A DNA stretch of 64,000 bases from Mycobacterium kyorinense. GTDB taxonomy: Bacteria > Actinomycetota > Actinomycetes > Mycobacteriales > Mycobacteriaceae. The DNA lies in the NCBI RefSeq assembly GCF_002101735.1, contig NZ_LQPE01000143.1, forward strand, positions 62,001-126,000, read 5' to 3'. The notes below the pieces were generated by a model that was not told the origin of the DNA, searched no databases, and saw nothing but the letters and a program-made list of their open reading frames with translations. A program made the position numbers and the translations under genes. Positions 27,301 through 38,424 of the stretch are shown one piece after another; positions within the stretch are counted from its first letter, which is position 1, and every line of letters begins with the position of its first letter.

Positions 27301-28756
27301 CGACGCCCATCTGCCGTTCCGGTCCGGCCGGTCCTTCTCGGCCTCGGTGTCCGGCGACCTGCTCACCGTCAAGGGCGCCCCGGAAGTGGTGCTGCGCGCC
27401 TGCCAGAACGGCGCGGCCGACATGGACCGCACCGTGCGTGGCCTGGCCGGCGAAGGGCTGCGGGTGATCGCGGTGGCACGCCGGCAGCTGACCGCCGAGC
27501 AGGCCCGGGCGGTCCAGGACGACGAGGACGCCATCGACGACCTGTGCCGCGACGGCTTGTCGCTGACCGGATTCCTCGGGCTGTCCGACACGCCGCGGGC
27601 CCAGGCGCCCGGCCTGCTGGCCGATCTGGCCGAACGCAACACGGCCATCCGGCTGATCACCGGCGACCACCCGATTACCGCCACCGCGATCGCCGCGGAG
27701 CTGGGCATGCCGGTGACACCGGAGCAGGTCATCACCGGCGCGGAGTGGGACGAGTTGTCCCGCAAGGACCAGGAGCGCGCGGTCGCCGAGCGGGTGATCT
27801 TCGCCCGGATGTCGCCGGAGAACAAGGTGCAGATCGTCCAGACGCTGGAACGCACCGGCAAGGTGTGCGCGATGGTCGGCGACGGCTCCAACGACGCCGC
27901 CGCGATCCGGGCCGCCACCGTCGGCATCGCCGTGGTCGCTCGCGGCAGCGACCCGGCCAGCGTCGCGGCCGACGTGGTGCTGGTCGACGGCCGGATCGAG
28001 GCCCTGCTGAACGCGATCGAGGAAGGCCGCGAACTGTGGCGCCGCGTGCAGGCGGCGGTGTCGGTGCTGCTGGGCGGCAACGCCGGCGAGGTCGGCTTCG
28101 CGATCATCGGCAGCGCGCTGACCGGCAGTTCGCCGCTGGACACCCGCCAGCTGCTGCTGGTGAACATGCTCACCGACGCGCTGCCGGCGGCGGCGCTGGC
28201 CGTCAGCCAGACGACCGGCTCGGGTAACCGCGACGCACGCGGGCCCGATCAGCAGGCGCTGTGGCGCGCGGTTGCGATCCGCGGGACGACAACGGCGGCG
28301 GCCGCAACGGCGGCGTGGGCGATGGCGGGGGTCACCGGGCGGCCGCGCCGTGCGTCGACGGTGGCGCTGGTCGCGCTGGTGTCCGCCCAGCTGGGCCAGA
28401 CCCTGCTCGATTCGCACGCCCCGCTGGTCGTGCTCACCGCGGGCGGCTCGCTGGTCGCGATGGGGACGCTGATCAGCATCCCGGGAGTCAGCCAGCTGCT
28501 CGGCTGTACACCTCTCGGACCGATCGGCTGGGCGCAGGGACTGGGATCAGCCGCGGTGGCAACCGCCGCGGTGGCCGCCGCGCCCCGCCTGCTGTTCGGC
28601 CAGCGCTCGGACTCTGATCAGCCGGAACAACCTCCAGAACACCGGCCCGCCACAGCACCGCGTACAACTCGATCACCGGAACCGTCAACGCGACAGCGAG
28701 CGCGCAAGCTAGCGGATCGGCCAGAGCATCGGTCGTCGACATACCTCCGACAGTGA
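24338..28756 (+). CDS. ctpH: CtpH/CtpI-type P-type cation-transporting ATPase
   Basis: A 1472-residue P-type ATPase numbered from a TTG at 24338 (GTG 24356 and ATG 24368 are alternatives). The long N-terminal half (about 1-640) is the mycobacterial CtpH/I extension, with an HMA-like fold early on and membrane-associated segments. The canonical pump follows: TGES at 765-768 (dephosphorylation), VAAVPEGMPLVATLAQA in the ion-binding helix, phosphorylation loop FDKTGTLSEN with Asp922, KGAPEVVLRAC, TGDHPITA, and the hinge GDGSNDAAAI near 1181. PEGMP rather than CPx argues against a heavy-metal pump and resembles Ca2+/Na+ types; the ion is unproven. Its C-terminus is Pro/Arg-rich. Likely in operon with the 23902 gene. 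Confidence 0.88.
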   Translation: MSTVEFVRRSMPLRAVAMGFQTLSTTASVGASMVTIPVREAVRAVSGELPGPPLTRHCWRGHNRAWIEVRGLDRPGGDELARVVLDAVTARPGVVSAKLNRPLSRLVVELDGDHVSLRELCRVVDAAETGRTNGERPKPLPGDGLLIATKAVAVGATAAGMGTALAGRVLRWPRLPDTVEAAVVAVDYQPRLRRLLEERIGQPATDTVLTLAMTAAHIISLAPASLAVDLMMEIVKAAECRAEAQAWRRHEPRLAVHADNDDVYLPSRPVPVPPGAAERHAQRVALAQAVGAGVVGAAARSVNMAGTAALVTAPKALRTTRESFAAALGQGLSERHGVLPLRPHSLRRLDQVDALLVDPRVLCTDKLRVVRVRGARDDELAEAWERAQSLLDDADAGLGWHRVPGGRGRRVEALICPTHDPLAPAVMAEARRCGVDLISVDTDALGELRPAFDEVRPLDVGSLDDALADALAHLQRDGHTVAVLSSAAAQALSSADVALGLIPRDDTQPPPWYADLLLPDLAGVWRVLHALPAAKSATRRGIEISTGASALGALLMLPGVRGRGPGPVTTGAAAGLLSGYWLARGVVNAATPRPAPVQEWHAMTVEQVRRELPPPAEPDVAKPSRAVATAQRGAEITARPGRAVWNFVKAVRAELSDPLTPVLALGSAASAVLGSPVDAVLVGSVLTGNAVLAASQRLRAESRLNQLLALQIPPARKVTADGYVNVKAAQLRPGDVIEVRTHEVVPADARLIEEEDLEVDESTLTGESLPVEKQTEPTPGVELADRRCMVFAGTTVVAGTALAVVTAVGADTQARRAAELASGELPDVGLQHQLSQLTNRAFPVSMAGGVLVSALGMLRRKGLRQAVASGIAVTVAAVPEGMPLVATLAQAASARRLTNYGALVRIPRSVEALGRVDVVCFDKTGTLSENRLRVSQVHPVAGHSREDVLHSAAHAAPTANGNPHVHATDRAIIEAAQSVNGSAPTDEPDAHLPFRSGRSFSASVSGDLLTVKGAPEVVLRACQNGAADMDRTVRGLAGEGLRVIAVARRQLTAEQARAVQDDEDAIDDLCRDGLSLTGFLGLSDTPRAQAPGLLADLAERNTAIRLITGDHPITATAIAAELGMPVTPEQVITGAEWDELSRKDQERAVAERVIFARMSPENKVQIVQTLERTGKVCAMVGDGSNDAAAIRAATVGIAVVARGSDPASVAADVVLVDGRIEALLNAIEEGRELWRRVQAAVSVLLGGNAGEVGFAIIGSALTGSSPLDTRQLLLVNMLTDALPAAALAVSQTTGSGNRDARGPDQQALWRAVAIRGTTTAAAATAAWAMAGVTGRPRRASTVALVALVSAQLGQTLLDSHAPLVVLTAGGSLVAMGTLISIPGVSQLLGCTPLGPIGWAQGLGSAAVATAAVAAAPRLLFGQRSDSDQPEQPPEHRPATAPRTTRSPEPSTRQRARKLADRPEHRSSTYLRQ

Positions 28757-28802
28757 CGGCGGCACCCGGCCCAGCGGCAAACCCAACGTTTCAGAAAGGC
28801 AA

Positions 28803-29081
28803 ATGATGGTGGAAAAGAAGACGCGCCGCGGCACCTCCCAGCGCGAGGCCGTCGACCACATCCGCGAAGGTGAGACGTTCTTCGTGAACCTGCCGGTCGT
28901 GGGCCGGGTCGAAGTTCCGCGGCCCGAGCAGCTGGCCTACTACGGCGGGTTGGCCGCGCTGGCCGCCTTCGAGCTGATCGACTGGCCGGTGGCGCTGGTG
29001 ATCGCCGCGGGCCACATCCTGGCCAGCAACCACCACAACAAGTTGCTCGAGGAACTCGGTCAGGCCATGGAAGAGGTCTGA
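28803..29081 (+). CDS. small conserved membrane-associated protein (Rv0424c-like)
   Basis: A 92-residue protein: a basic N-terminus (MVEKKTRRGTSQREAVDHIREGETFFVNLPVVGRVEVPRPEQLAYYGGL), one hydrophobic hairpin or long helix (GLAALAAFELIDWPVALVIAAGHILASNHH) and an acidic end. A purine-rich site (agaaagg, 28793-28799) precedes the ATG. By position it matches Rv0424c next to ctpH in M. tuberculosis. The last 22 bp overlap the convergent kinase/phosphatase gene. No function is known. Confidence 0.78.
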   Translation: MMVEKKTRRGTSQREAVDHIREGETFFVNLPVVGRVEVPRPEQLAYYGGLAALAAFELIDWPVALVIAAGHILASNHHNKLLEELGQAMEEV

Positions 29082-32000
29082 CCCACCGCGTGGTCGAACC
29101 GCAGGCTGATCCGGGTGCCCGCAGCGGTGCGCTCAGTCTGGACGTGGTCGGCGAGCCCGTTGATCAGCGTGAGGCCGCGCCCGCGTTGCAGGCTGCGCAG
29201 GCTGGCCGACGAATCCCCTGACCACCGGCCGGCGTCGCTGACGGTCACGGCCACACTGCCGCCCCGCACAAACGCCTCGATGGACACCGTGCCGGCGCGG
29301 TCCTCGCGGCTGCCGTGTTCGATCGCGTTGGTGACCGCCTCGCCGGTGGCCAGCAGGATGTCGGTGACACGGGTCGGGTCCGCCACGATGCGGCTCACCC
29401 AGCGGCGCATCCGGTGCCGGGCGTCGGCGATGTGGGCCACGTCGGCGGGTATCACGGCGGCGAAGCTGCGCGCGGCGGCGTGGCTGGGCCGCAGCGCCAG
29501 CACTGCCACGTCGTCGGTGTAGCCGCCGGGTGGGCGCATCCGGTCGAGCAGCACCGCGCAGATGTCCCCCACCGGCAGGTCGGCACAGTCCGCGGCTGCG
29601 GCCTGCAGTCGCGCGAATCCCCGGTCGAGGGCCTCGCCGGGCCGCTCGATCAGCCCGTCGGTGTAGAGCAGGACCAGGCTTCCCGGCGGCAACTCGGTTC
29701 GCGCGGCGTCGTGGGTGGCCTGGTTGTCCCACACGCCCACCGGCGGGCGGCGGCCGGACTGCAGGAACACCGGCTCCGTTCCGGGCGCGACCAGCAACGG
29801 GTAGGGGTGGCCGGCGCACGCGTAACTGATGCTCGCCGCGTAGTCGCCGACATCGACGAGCGCGTAGGCCACCGTCGCGCAGCGCGCGCCCCGGACCGTC
29901 GACGCGTAGCGGTCCAGCGCGGTGAGCACCGCGGCCGGATCGGAGTCGGTGAGGGCGGTGGCGGCTATCGCGGCCCGCAGCCGGCTCATCACGATCGCGG
30001 CGGGCAGGCCGTGGCCGACGACGTCGCCGACCGAGATTGCGAGCTGCCCGGGGCGGTCGAGCGGGGTCACCAGATACCAATCGCCGCCGACGCGCAGGGC
30101 CTCGCCGGCGGGCTGGTACGTGGCGGCGACGACGGCGGCGGTGCTTCCGCGGTGCAGGTCGAGCAGATGCTCCTGGAAGTCGACGGCGATCCGGTGCTCG
30201 TGGGCCATGTTGCGGATCCGGTCGACCGCAGACTGGGTGATCTGCGCGGTGCGCGCGAACATGTCGAGCTCGTCGTCGTCGAACGTGCGGGGCGCCGGCC
30301 ACACCAGCATCAGCGCACCGATCACCCGCCCGGTCTCGCCGCGCAGCGGATGGATGACCAGGGCGCGAGCGACGTTTGCCACGTCCTGCACGGCGTGCTG
30401 GTAGCGCGGCGGCAGCTGGAAGGTATCGGTAATCACCGCCGGCTCACCGGTTTTCACGACGTCGACCAACGCCAGCGGCGCGTCCAGGCCGACAACGTGG
30501 TAGCGGTCCCGCAATTCGGTGGGCACCGCGCCGGCGTAGTCGACGCGGATGGTGTCCTCCTCGGTGTCGAGGACGCCGATCGCCACCGCCGAGGCGTCCC
30601 CCACCGCGTCCGCCGCGGAATGCAGCAGCGCCGGCAGGATGCCGGGGACCGACTCGATCGCCTGCAGCGCGGTATCGAGGTGTTCCGTTGCGGCAGAACG
30701 ACGTTCGCGGGCGGCTGCGGACAACCGCGCGGAGAGCCGGTCGATCAGCTCTTGGGAGCGAAACGGCTTGGGCAGGTAGTCGTCGGCGCCGCCGGCATAG
30801 CCTTCGCTGACGGCTTCGGCGCCGGCCCGCGCGGACAGCATCAGGATCGGGGTGCCGGCCAGTTCCGGGTCGGCGCGGATGGCGGCGACGAAGTCGAACC
30901 CGTCGAGCCGCGGCATCATCACGTCGGTCACCACCGCGTCCGGGCGAAGCTCGCGGGTGGTTCGCAGGGCCGCCTCGCCGTCGGCGACGAGCACGGTTCG
31001 CCAGTGTGCGGAGATGATCCGCTCCAGATGGGCCCGCATGTCGGCGTTGTCGTCGGCGATCAGCACGAGTTCGCGGTCGTCGTCGCGATCGCGCGGCGAC
31101 GCCGTCACGGGGGCCAGCCACTGGCCCGCCTCGACGACGTACGGGTTGTCCAGCAGCCCCGCCGGCGAATGTTGGACCGGTGTGCCGCCGGCGGATTGCG
31201 GCAGCACGATAGTGACGGTGGTGCCGCGGTCGAGTTCGCTGTCGATGTGCACGGTCCCGTGCTGCAGCTCGACCAGACCGCGCACCAGCGACAGCCCGAT
31301 CCCGGTGCCCTCCACGCTGCGGCCGCGGGCGGAGTCGGCACGAAAGAAGCGTTCGCCCAGCCGGTTGAGGTCGTCGACGCTGATGCCCACGCCGGTGTCG
31401 GCGATGCCGATCCGGCACTTGCCCGAATCACAGTGCGTCACAACGGTTATCGAGCCTTGTAAAGTGTACTTGACCGCGTTGGACAGCAGGTTGAGCATGA
31501 TCGTTTCCCACATCGCGGGGTCGACGTCGGCCAGCGCCGGTCGGCAGTCGAGCACCAGCTCGAGCCCGGCCCGCTGGCACAGTTCGGTGAACGACGACGC
31601 GATGTGTGCCGTCAGCGCACCGACATCGGTGCACACCAAATCGGCGGTGGCCCGGCCCGCTTCGATCCGGGAGAAGTCCAGCAGCGAGTCGACCAGCCGC
31701 AGCAGCCGGCCCGCGTTGCGCCGCGCGGTGCGCAGCCGCTGCGCCAGCAGCGTGTCCGGCCCGGTGTCGGCCAGCGCGTCGTCGAGCGGACCCATCAGCA
31801 GGGTCAGCGGGGTGCGGAATTCGTGGCTGACATTGGTCAAAAACGCGGTCTTGGCGCGGTCCAGTTCGGCGAGCGCGTCGGCCCGCCGGCGCTCCTGCTC
31901 GTAGGAAACCGCCGACGCCAGCGCCGACGACAACTGGTCGGCCAGCAGTTGGCAAAAACCGCGGTATTGGGTGTCCAGCGGGCAGCGCGGGCTGACGCCG

Positions 32001-32857
32001 ACCACCAGCGCGCCCGCGGTCGAGCCCTCACCCAGCGGCAGCATCAGGATCTGCTCGGGGCAGTCGCCGCCCAGCACCTCGTCGAGGCCGGGAATGAGCG
32101 ACACCGCCCCGTCGACGACGTGCAGCTCGGCTCGCGACCGCTGGGTGGGATCCCAGTCGGTCAACTCCGCCAGCGTGCGTGGCAGCAACGGCAGCACCGA
32201 CGGTGTCCCGCCGCGCAAGGTCCCCTCGACATATGCGGCGACCAGCGGCACGTCCGCTGGCTGGCTGGCGCACACCGCAACCGCGGCGTCGACGGCGTCG
32301 TCGATGGTGCGGGTTTCCATGGTCGCCGACGCCACCGCGTTGAGCAGGTGCAGGCGACGCTCGCTCAGCACCCGTTCGGTGGTTTCGAACGAGGGGCAGA
32401 AGATGCCGTAGATGGTGCCGTCCTGGCCGATCAGCGGGCTGTAGGTGAACGTGAAATAGCGTTCCTGGCGCCGCCCGCCGGTCACCATCGGCAGCATCAG
32501 ATCATGCGACCAGGTGGCCTCGCCGGTGGCGACGACCCCGGCGAGCATCGGGCTGATCGGTTCCCAGATGTCCCACCACACGTCGCGGCCGGGCCGGCCC
32601 AGCGCCTCGGGATGCTTGTCGCCCAGGATCTGGATGTAGGCGTCGTTGTAGACCAGGAACAGATCGTCGGCGCCCAACCACAGCACGATCGGAAACCGCG
32701 ACGTCAACACCACCGCCACCGCCGAACGCACTTCGGCGGGCCAATCCTGAGCCGGACCCAAAGGGTGTGCAGCCCAGTCGAATTCGGCGAACAGCCGGCC
32801 CAACTCGCCGCCGAGCCCGACCGCCGCGGCGAGGTCAGCCGGCAGGTGCTCGCTCAC
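29060..32857 (-). CDS. hybrid histidine kinase-receiver-SpoIIE phosphatase-anti-sigma kinase protein
   Basis: A 1265-residue cytoplasmic signalling protein with no membrane segment. By eye: PAS (about 45-165); GAF-like (170-320); HisKA with SHEFRTPL, His345; HATPase with NLLSNAVKYT, IADTGVGI, GTGIGLSLV (445-552); receiver domain LIADDNADMR with phosphoacceptor Asp645 in VVTDVMMPRLDG and YLPKPF (598-710); second GAF (720-890); SpoIIE/PP2C phosphatase GGDWY, GDVVGHG, LYTDGLIE, DDVAVLAL (910-1122), all four metal-binding Asp present; and a C-terminal anti-sigma-type HATPase (TGEAVTNAIEHG, VTVSDAGRW, GRGLTLINGLADHV; 1130-1255). It could couple a phosphorelay to STAS dephosphorylation and rephosphorylation. 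The ATG overlaps the stop of the STAS gene, its probable substrate. Confidence 0.9.
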   Translation of the reverse strand: MSEHLPADLAAAVGLGGELGRLFAEFDWAAHPLGPAQDWPAEVRSAVAVVLTSRFPIVLWLGADDLFLVYNDAYIQILGDKHPEALGRPGRDVWWDIWEPISPMLAGVVATGEATWSHDLMLPMVTGGRRQERYFTFTYSPLIGQDGTIYGIFCPSFETTERVLSERRLHLLNAVASATMETRTIDDAVDAAVAVCASQPADVPLVAAYVEGTLRGGTPSVLPLLPRTLAELTDWDPTQRSRAELHVVDGAVSLIPGLDEVLGGDCPEQILMLPLGEGSTAGALVVGVSPRCPLDTQYRGFCQLLADQLSSALASAVSYEQERRRADALAELDRAKTAFLTNVSHEFRTPLTLLMGPLDDALADTGPDTLLAQRLRTARRNAGRLLRLVDSLLDFSRIEAGRATADLVCTDVGALTAHIASSFTELCQRAGLELVLDCRPALADVDPAMWETIMLNLLSNAVKYTLQGSITVVTHCDSGKCRIGIADTGVGISVDDLNRLGERFFRADSARGRSVEGTGIGLSLVRGLVELQHGTVHIDSELDRGTTVTIVLPQSAGGTPVQHSPAGLLDNPYVVEAGQWLAPVTASPRDRDDDRELVLIADDNADMRAHLERIISAHWRTVLVADGEAALRTTRELRPDAVVTDVMMPRLDGFDFVAAIRADPELAGTPILMLSARAGAEAVSEGYAGGADDYLPKPFRSQELIDRLSARLSAAARERRSAATEHLDTALQAIESVPGILPALLHSAADAVGDASAVAIGVLDTEEDTIRVDYAGAVPTELRDRYHVVGLDAPLALVDVVKTGEPAVITDTFQLPPRYQHAVQDVANVARALVIHPLRGETGRVIGALMLVWPAPRTFDDDELDMFARTAQITQSAVDRIRNMAHEHRIAVDFQEHLLDLHRGSTAAVVAATYQPAGEALRVGGDWYLVTPLDRPGQLAISVGDVVGHGLPAAIVMSRLRAAIAATALTDSDPAAVLTALDRYASTVRGARCATVAYALVDVGDYAASISYACAGHPYPLLVAPGTEPVFLQSGRRPPVGVWDNQATHDAARTELPPGSLVLLYTDGLIERPGEALDRGFARLQAAAADCADLPVGDICAVLLDRMRPPGGYTDDVAVLALRPSHAAARSFAAVIPADVAHIADARHRMRRWVSRIVADPTRVTDILLATGEAVTNAIEHGSREDRAGTVSIEAFVRGGSVAVTVSDAGRWSGDSSASLRSLQRGRGLTLINGLADHVQTERTAAGTRISLRFDHAVGQTSSMA

Positions 32858-33222
32858 GTCTGTCGGGGACGGTGATCCTGCAGCGCGTCGGTCAGCGTCG
32901 GGAAGATCTGCAGCACGCTGTCCAAGTTGGTCACTTCGATCGGCCGGATCACCAGGTCGTTGTCGGCGACCAGCCGCACCGACGTGCCCGCCTCGTCTCC
33001 TTGCCGGTGGCAGTCGAGCACGGCGTTCAGCCCGGCGCTGCCGAAGTAGGTCAGCGCCTGCAGATCGATGACGAGCAGCCGCGCGACATGTGTTGCGGCC
33101 TGGCGTAGCGCGGCGCCGAGGTCCGTAATCAACTCCCCGACGGTGCTGGAGTCCACTTCGCCCTTGACGTGTACGACGACTGCTTCCGGCAGAACCTCAC
33201 AGTCGACCGCCAACAATTCCAT
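32854..33222 (-). CDS. STAS-domain anti-anti-sigma factor
   Basis: A 122-residue STAS protein: VVVHVKGEVDSSTVGELITDLGAAL, then VIDLQALTYFGSAGLNAVLDCHRQG. The phosphorylatable serine is Ser62 in FGSAGL, the canonical position, so the protein should be switched by the kinase and phosphatase domains of the next gene, with which it overlaps (ATGA). The unphosphorylated form would bind an anti-sigma factor and free a sigma factor. The sigma factor gene is not in this window; SigF is the obvious candidate in mycobacteria but this is inference. Confidence 0.9.
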   Translation of the reverse strand: MELLAVDCEVLPEAVVVHVKGEVDSSTVGELITDLGAALRQAATHVARLLVIDLQALTYFGSAGLNAVLDCHRQGDEAGTSVRLVADNDLVIRPIEVTNLDSVLQIFPTLTDALQDHRPRQT

Positions 33223-33319
33223 CCATTCACCCGCTTCGACGTGTGCGCGGAAACGAAATGCGGTGCCGACCCGCCGCCTCTGCAGCCCAACTGGAATCGA
33301 GCCTAGCCTGGCCGTGCGT

Positions 33320-33994
33320 CTACGTGCCGGAGTCTGCGGATACGCGCTGGTGGACCGTCAGCAGCAGATGGTCGAATTCGCTTTGGACATTCTCCGACGG
33401 CGGTGGCAAGGTGCGGACTTCGTCGACCAACTGCTTGGCCAGGACGCGCAGTTTGGTGTTGGTCTCCTGCGATCGCCACCGCAACACGCCGAACGCCTGC
33501 TCGGCGCTGACCCGGTAGATGGCCATCAGGACACCCTTGGCCTGCTCGATCACCGCCCGGGACTCGAAGAGGTCCGGCAGTGTTTCGTCGAGTATCTCCT
33601 GGCGGGTCTCCGCGAAGGTGTCGGTCAGGTCGATGTAGTAGCCGGCGTTGCCCACCACGGCGCCGCTCTCGTCGGTCATCCGATCGGCCACCACGATCGC
33701 GTCGTGCACGGTGCCGGCGGTGTCGACGAAGCGGTGCCGACTGGAAAACGACCCCCCGCTGTGCAGCGCGCGGTCGAGAATGTCTTGGACGTGGGCCCGG
33801 TCGTCCGGATGCTTGTGCGAGAGCATCAATTCCGTCGTCGGCTGCACCGAGCCGGGTTCATAGCCGTGCATCCGGGCCACCTCGTCGGACCACTCCCAGC
33901 GCTGACCGACGAACCAGAACCGGAACGTGCCGACGTTCGAGTACACCTCGGCACCCGGCGGGTATCCCGTGGCCGCTCTAGCAGTCCGCTGCAC
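33320..33994 (-). CDS. PAS-ANTAR domain regulator
   Basis: A 224-residue protein from a GTG at 33994. Residues about 20-125 form a PAS fold (FRFWFVGQRWEWSDEVARMHGYEPGSVQPTTELMLSHKHPDDRAHVQDILDRAL, ending VGNAGYYIDLTD). Residues 140-195 are an ANTAR domain (LFESRAVIEQAKGVLMAIYRVSAEQAFGVLRWRSQETNTKLRVLAKQLVDEV), which binds tandem-hairpin RNA to cause antitermination. No receiver domain is present, so the PAS domain is the input. It begins 9 bp after the MFS stop and lies 97 bp before the STAS gene on the same strand, suggesting a four-gene stress/efflux operon. Confidence 0.9.
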   Translation of the reverse strand: MQRTARAATGYPPGAEVYSNVGTFRFWFVGQRWEWSDEVARMHGYEPGSVQPTTELMLSHKHPDDRAHVQDILDRALHSGGSFSSRHRFVDTAGTVHDAIVVADRMTDESGAVVGNAGYYIDLTDTFAETRQEILDETLPDLFESRAVIEQAKGVLMAIYRVSAEQAFGVLRWRSQETNTKLRVLAKQLVDEVRTLPPPSENVQSEFDHLLLTVHQRVSADSGT

Positions 33995-34003
33995 GGTAAG
34001 AAA

Positions 34004-35758
34004 TCATTCCACCCGGGAGTCGAACCGGCCAGGGGCCGGCACTTCGGCGGCGTAGTGTCCCGGCGCCACCAACGACGCCAACGCGCCGAGCAGCATCATC
34101 ACCGTCGCCGCGGTGAATACCACCGTCAGCCCGGTGTGCAACGGCCCCGACATCAGCAGCGGGAAGAAGGTGTGGCCGGTCAGCACGTCGGCGGCCACGC
34201 CGGGCTGCCACAGTGCGCCGGACGGTCCGAGCAACTCGGCGATCGGGTTGTATCCCAAAAATGCCGCGAACAGGCTGCCGACCGGTGGGGTCTGCGCTGC
34301 CTGGTGGGCCACCGCCGCCGACACGCCCTGCTGCTGCAGCCCCGCGCTCATCGCGCCCGGCAGCGAGTTGGCCAGGCCGATGACCATCAGCGAGAAGAAC
34401 ACGCCGATCGACAGCGAGGTGCCCGCATTGAAGAACGTCGCCCGCACGCCCGACGCCGACCCGCGCTGGTCGGCCGGGACGCTGGACATGATCACGGCGG
34501 TGTTGGGGGCGGTGAAAATGCCGCCGCCGAACCCGTTGAGAAAGACCAGCGCCGCGAACACCCAGTAGTTGAAGTCGACCGGGATCATCATCAGCAACAC
34601 GAAAGTGATTGCCATCAACAGCATTCCGCCGACGGTGAACGGCCTGGCGCCGTGGCGGTCGGCCAGTGAACCGGCCAGCGGACCGGCCACCAGGAAACCC
34701 ACCGTCATCGGCAGCAGGTAGATGCCCGACCACAGCGGGGTGGATTCGAAGCTGTAGCCGTGCAGCGGCAGCCAGATGCCCTGCAGCCAGATGATCAGCA
34801 TGAACTGCAGGCCGCCGCGGCCCACCGCGGACATCAGGCCGGCGAGGTTGCCGGTGCCGAATGCGGTGATTCGAAACAGCCGGATGTCGAGCATCGGGTT
34901 GGGCACCCGTAACTCGATGACGCAGAACGCCGCCATTGCCAGCACGCCTGACACCAGCGCGCCCAGTACCCAGGGGTTGGTCCACCCGGTGGCCGAATCA
35001 CCGTGCGGCTGAATGCTGTAGGTGATGGCGGTAAGAATCACGGTGAGCCCGACGCCAAGTGTCACGGTGCCGGTCCAGTCCAGTTTGGCCGGACGGGTGT
35101 CGCCCAGTTCGTGCAGCGAGCGCATCGCCCAGATGGTGCCCGCCAGCCCGATCGGCACCCCGACCCAGAAGATGGCGCGCCAGTCCCACTCCGAGAGCAG
35201 CCCGCCCAGCAGCAGACCGATGAACGACCCGGCCACCGCGGCAACCTGGTTGATGCCCAACGCCATACCGCGCTGGTTGGCCGGGAACGCGTCGGTCAGG
35301 ATCGCCGACGAGGTCGCCATCAGCATCGCGCCGCCGACGCCTTGCACCACCCGCCATCCGATCAGCCACAGCGCGCCGGCTTTGAGCGAAAACGGGTCGA
35401 TGGACAACGCGACGGCGGCGGCGGTGAACACCAGGAACCCGAGGTTGTAGACGCGCACCCGGCCGTACATGTCGCCGATCCGGCCGAAGAACACCACCAG
35501 CACCGCGCTCACCAACAGGTAGCCCATCAGCATCCACAGCAGGTAGCTGACGTTGGCCGGGTCCAGCGCGTTCAGCCCGATGCCGCGGAAGATCGCGGGC
35601 AGCGAGATCAGCACGATCGACGAGTTGATCGTGGCCAGCAGGACACCCAGCGTGGTGTTCGACAGCGCGACCCACTTGTAGAACGGATGGTCGCGCTGCA
35701 CGCGCAACCGGCGGCCGGGGTCGGCTGCCCGGGTCATTTCGGTCACCACGAAACACAT
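34004..35758 (-). CDS. DHA2-family MFS drug exporter
   Basis: A 584-residue, 14-helix major facilitator. Motif A appears as FFGRIGDMYGRVRVYN, and the antiporter motif C as GINQVAAVAGSFIGLLLGGLLSEWDWRAIFWVGVPIG; both mark the DHA2 H+-coupled export family. ATG choices are 35758 (MCFVVTEMTRAADPG) and 35737 (MTRAADPG); the second has the more usual N-terminus. It is divergent from the TPP riboswitch/thiC unit. It probably leads the operon with the PAS-ANTAR and STAS/kinase genes, linking export to stress sensing. Confidence 0.88.
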   Translation of the reverse strand: MCFVVTEMTRAADPGRRLRVQRDHPFYKWVALSNTTLGVLLATINSSIVLISLPAIFRGIGLNALDPANVSYLLWMLMGYLLVSAVLVVFFGRIGDMYGRVRVYNLGFLVFTAAAVALSIDPFSLKAGALWLIGWRVVQGVGGAMLMATSSAILTDAFPANQRGMALGINQVAAVAGSFIGLLLGGLLSEWDWRAIFWVGVPIGLAGTIWAMRSLHELGDTRPAKLDWTGTVTLGVGLTVILTAITYSIQPHGDSATGWTNPWVLGALVSGVLAMAAFCVIELRVPNPMLDIRLFRITAFGTGNLAGLMSAVGRGGLQFMLIIWLQGIWLPLHGYSFESTPLWSGIYLLPMTVGFLVAGPLAGSLADRHGARPFTVGGMLLMAITFVLLMMIPVDFNYWVFAALVFLNGFGGGIFTAPNTAVIMSSVPADQRGSASGVRATFFNAGTSLSIGVFFSLMVIGLANSLPGAMSAGLQQQGVSAAVAHQAAQTPPVGSLFAAFLGYNPIAELLGPSGALWQPGVAADVLTGHTFFPLLMSGPLHTGLTVVFTAATVMMLLGALASLVAPGHYAAEVPAPGRFDSRVE

Positions 35759-35840
35759 ATGTTAGCTATACAAATGATTGCGGTCGAATTCGTTCCGGCC
35801 GCGGGGCCGCGCTGCGCTAGCGTGGGCAGGGTCCACCAAT

Positions 35841-38375
<2,535 letters not shown>

Positions 38376-38424
38376 TTGCCCGCTTCCTCCTCAGTCCGTT
38401 CCGGACTGCATCGTCAGCGGGCGC

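Noticed and set aside
32767..33108. Small plus-strand frame opposite the STAS/kinase junction.
   Set aside because: Antisense shadow of two well supported genes.
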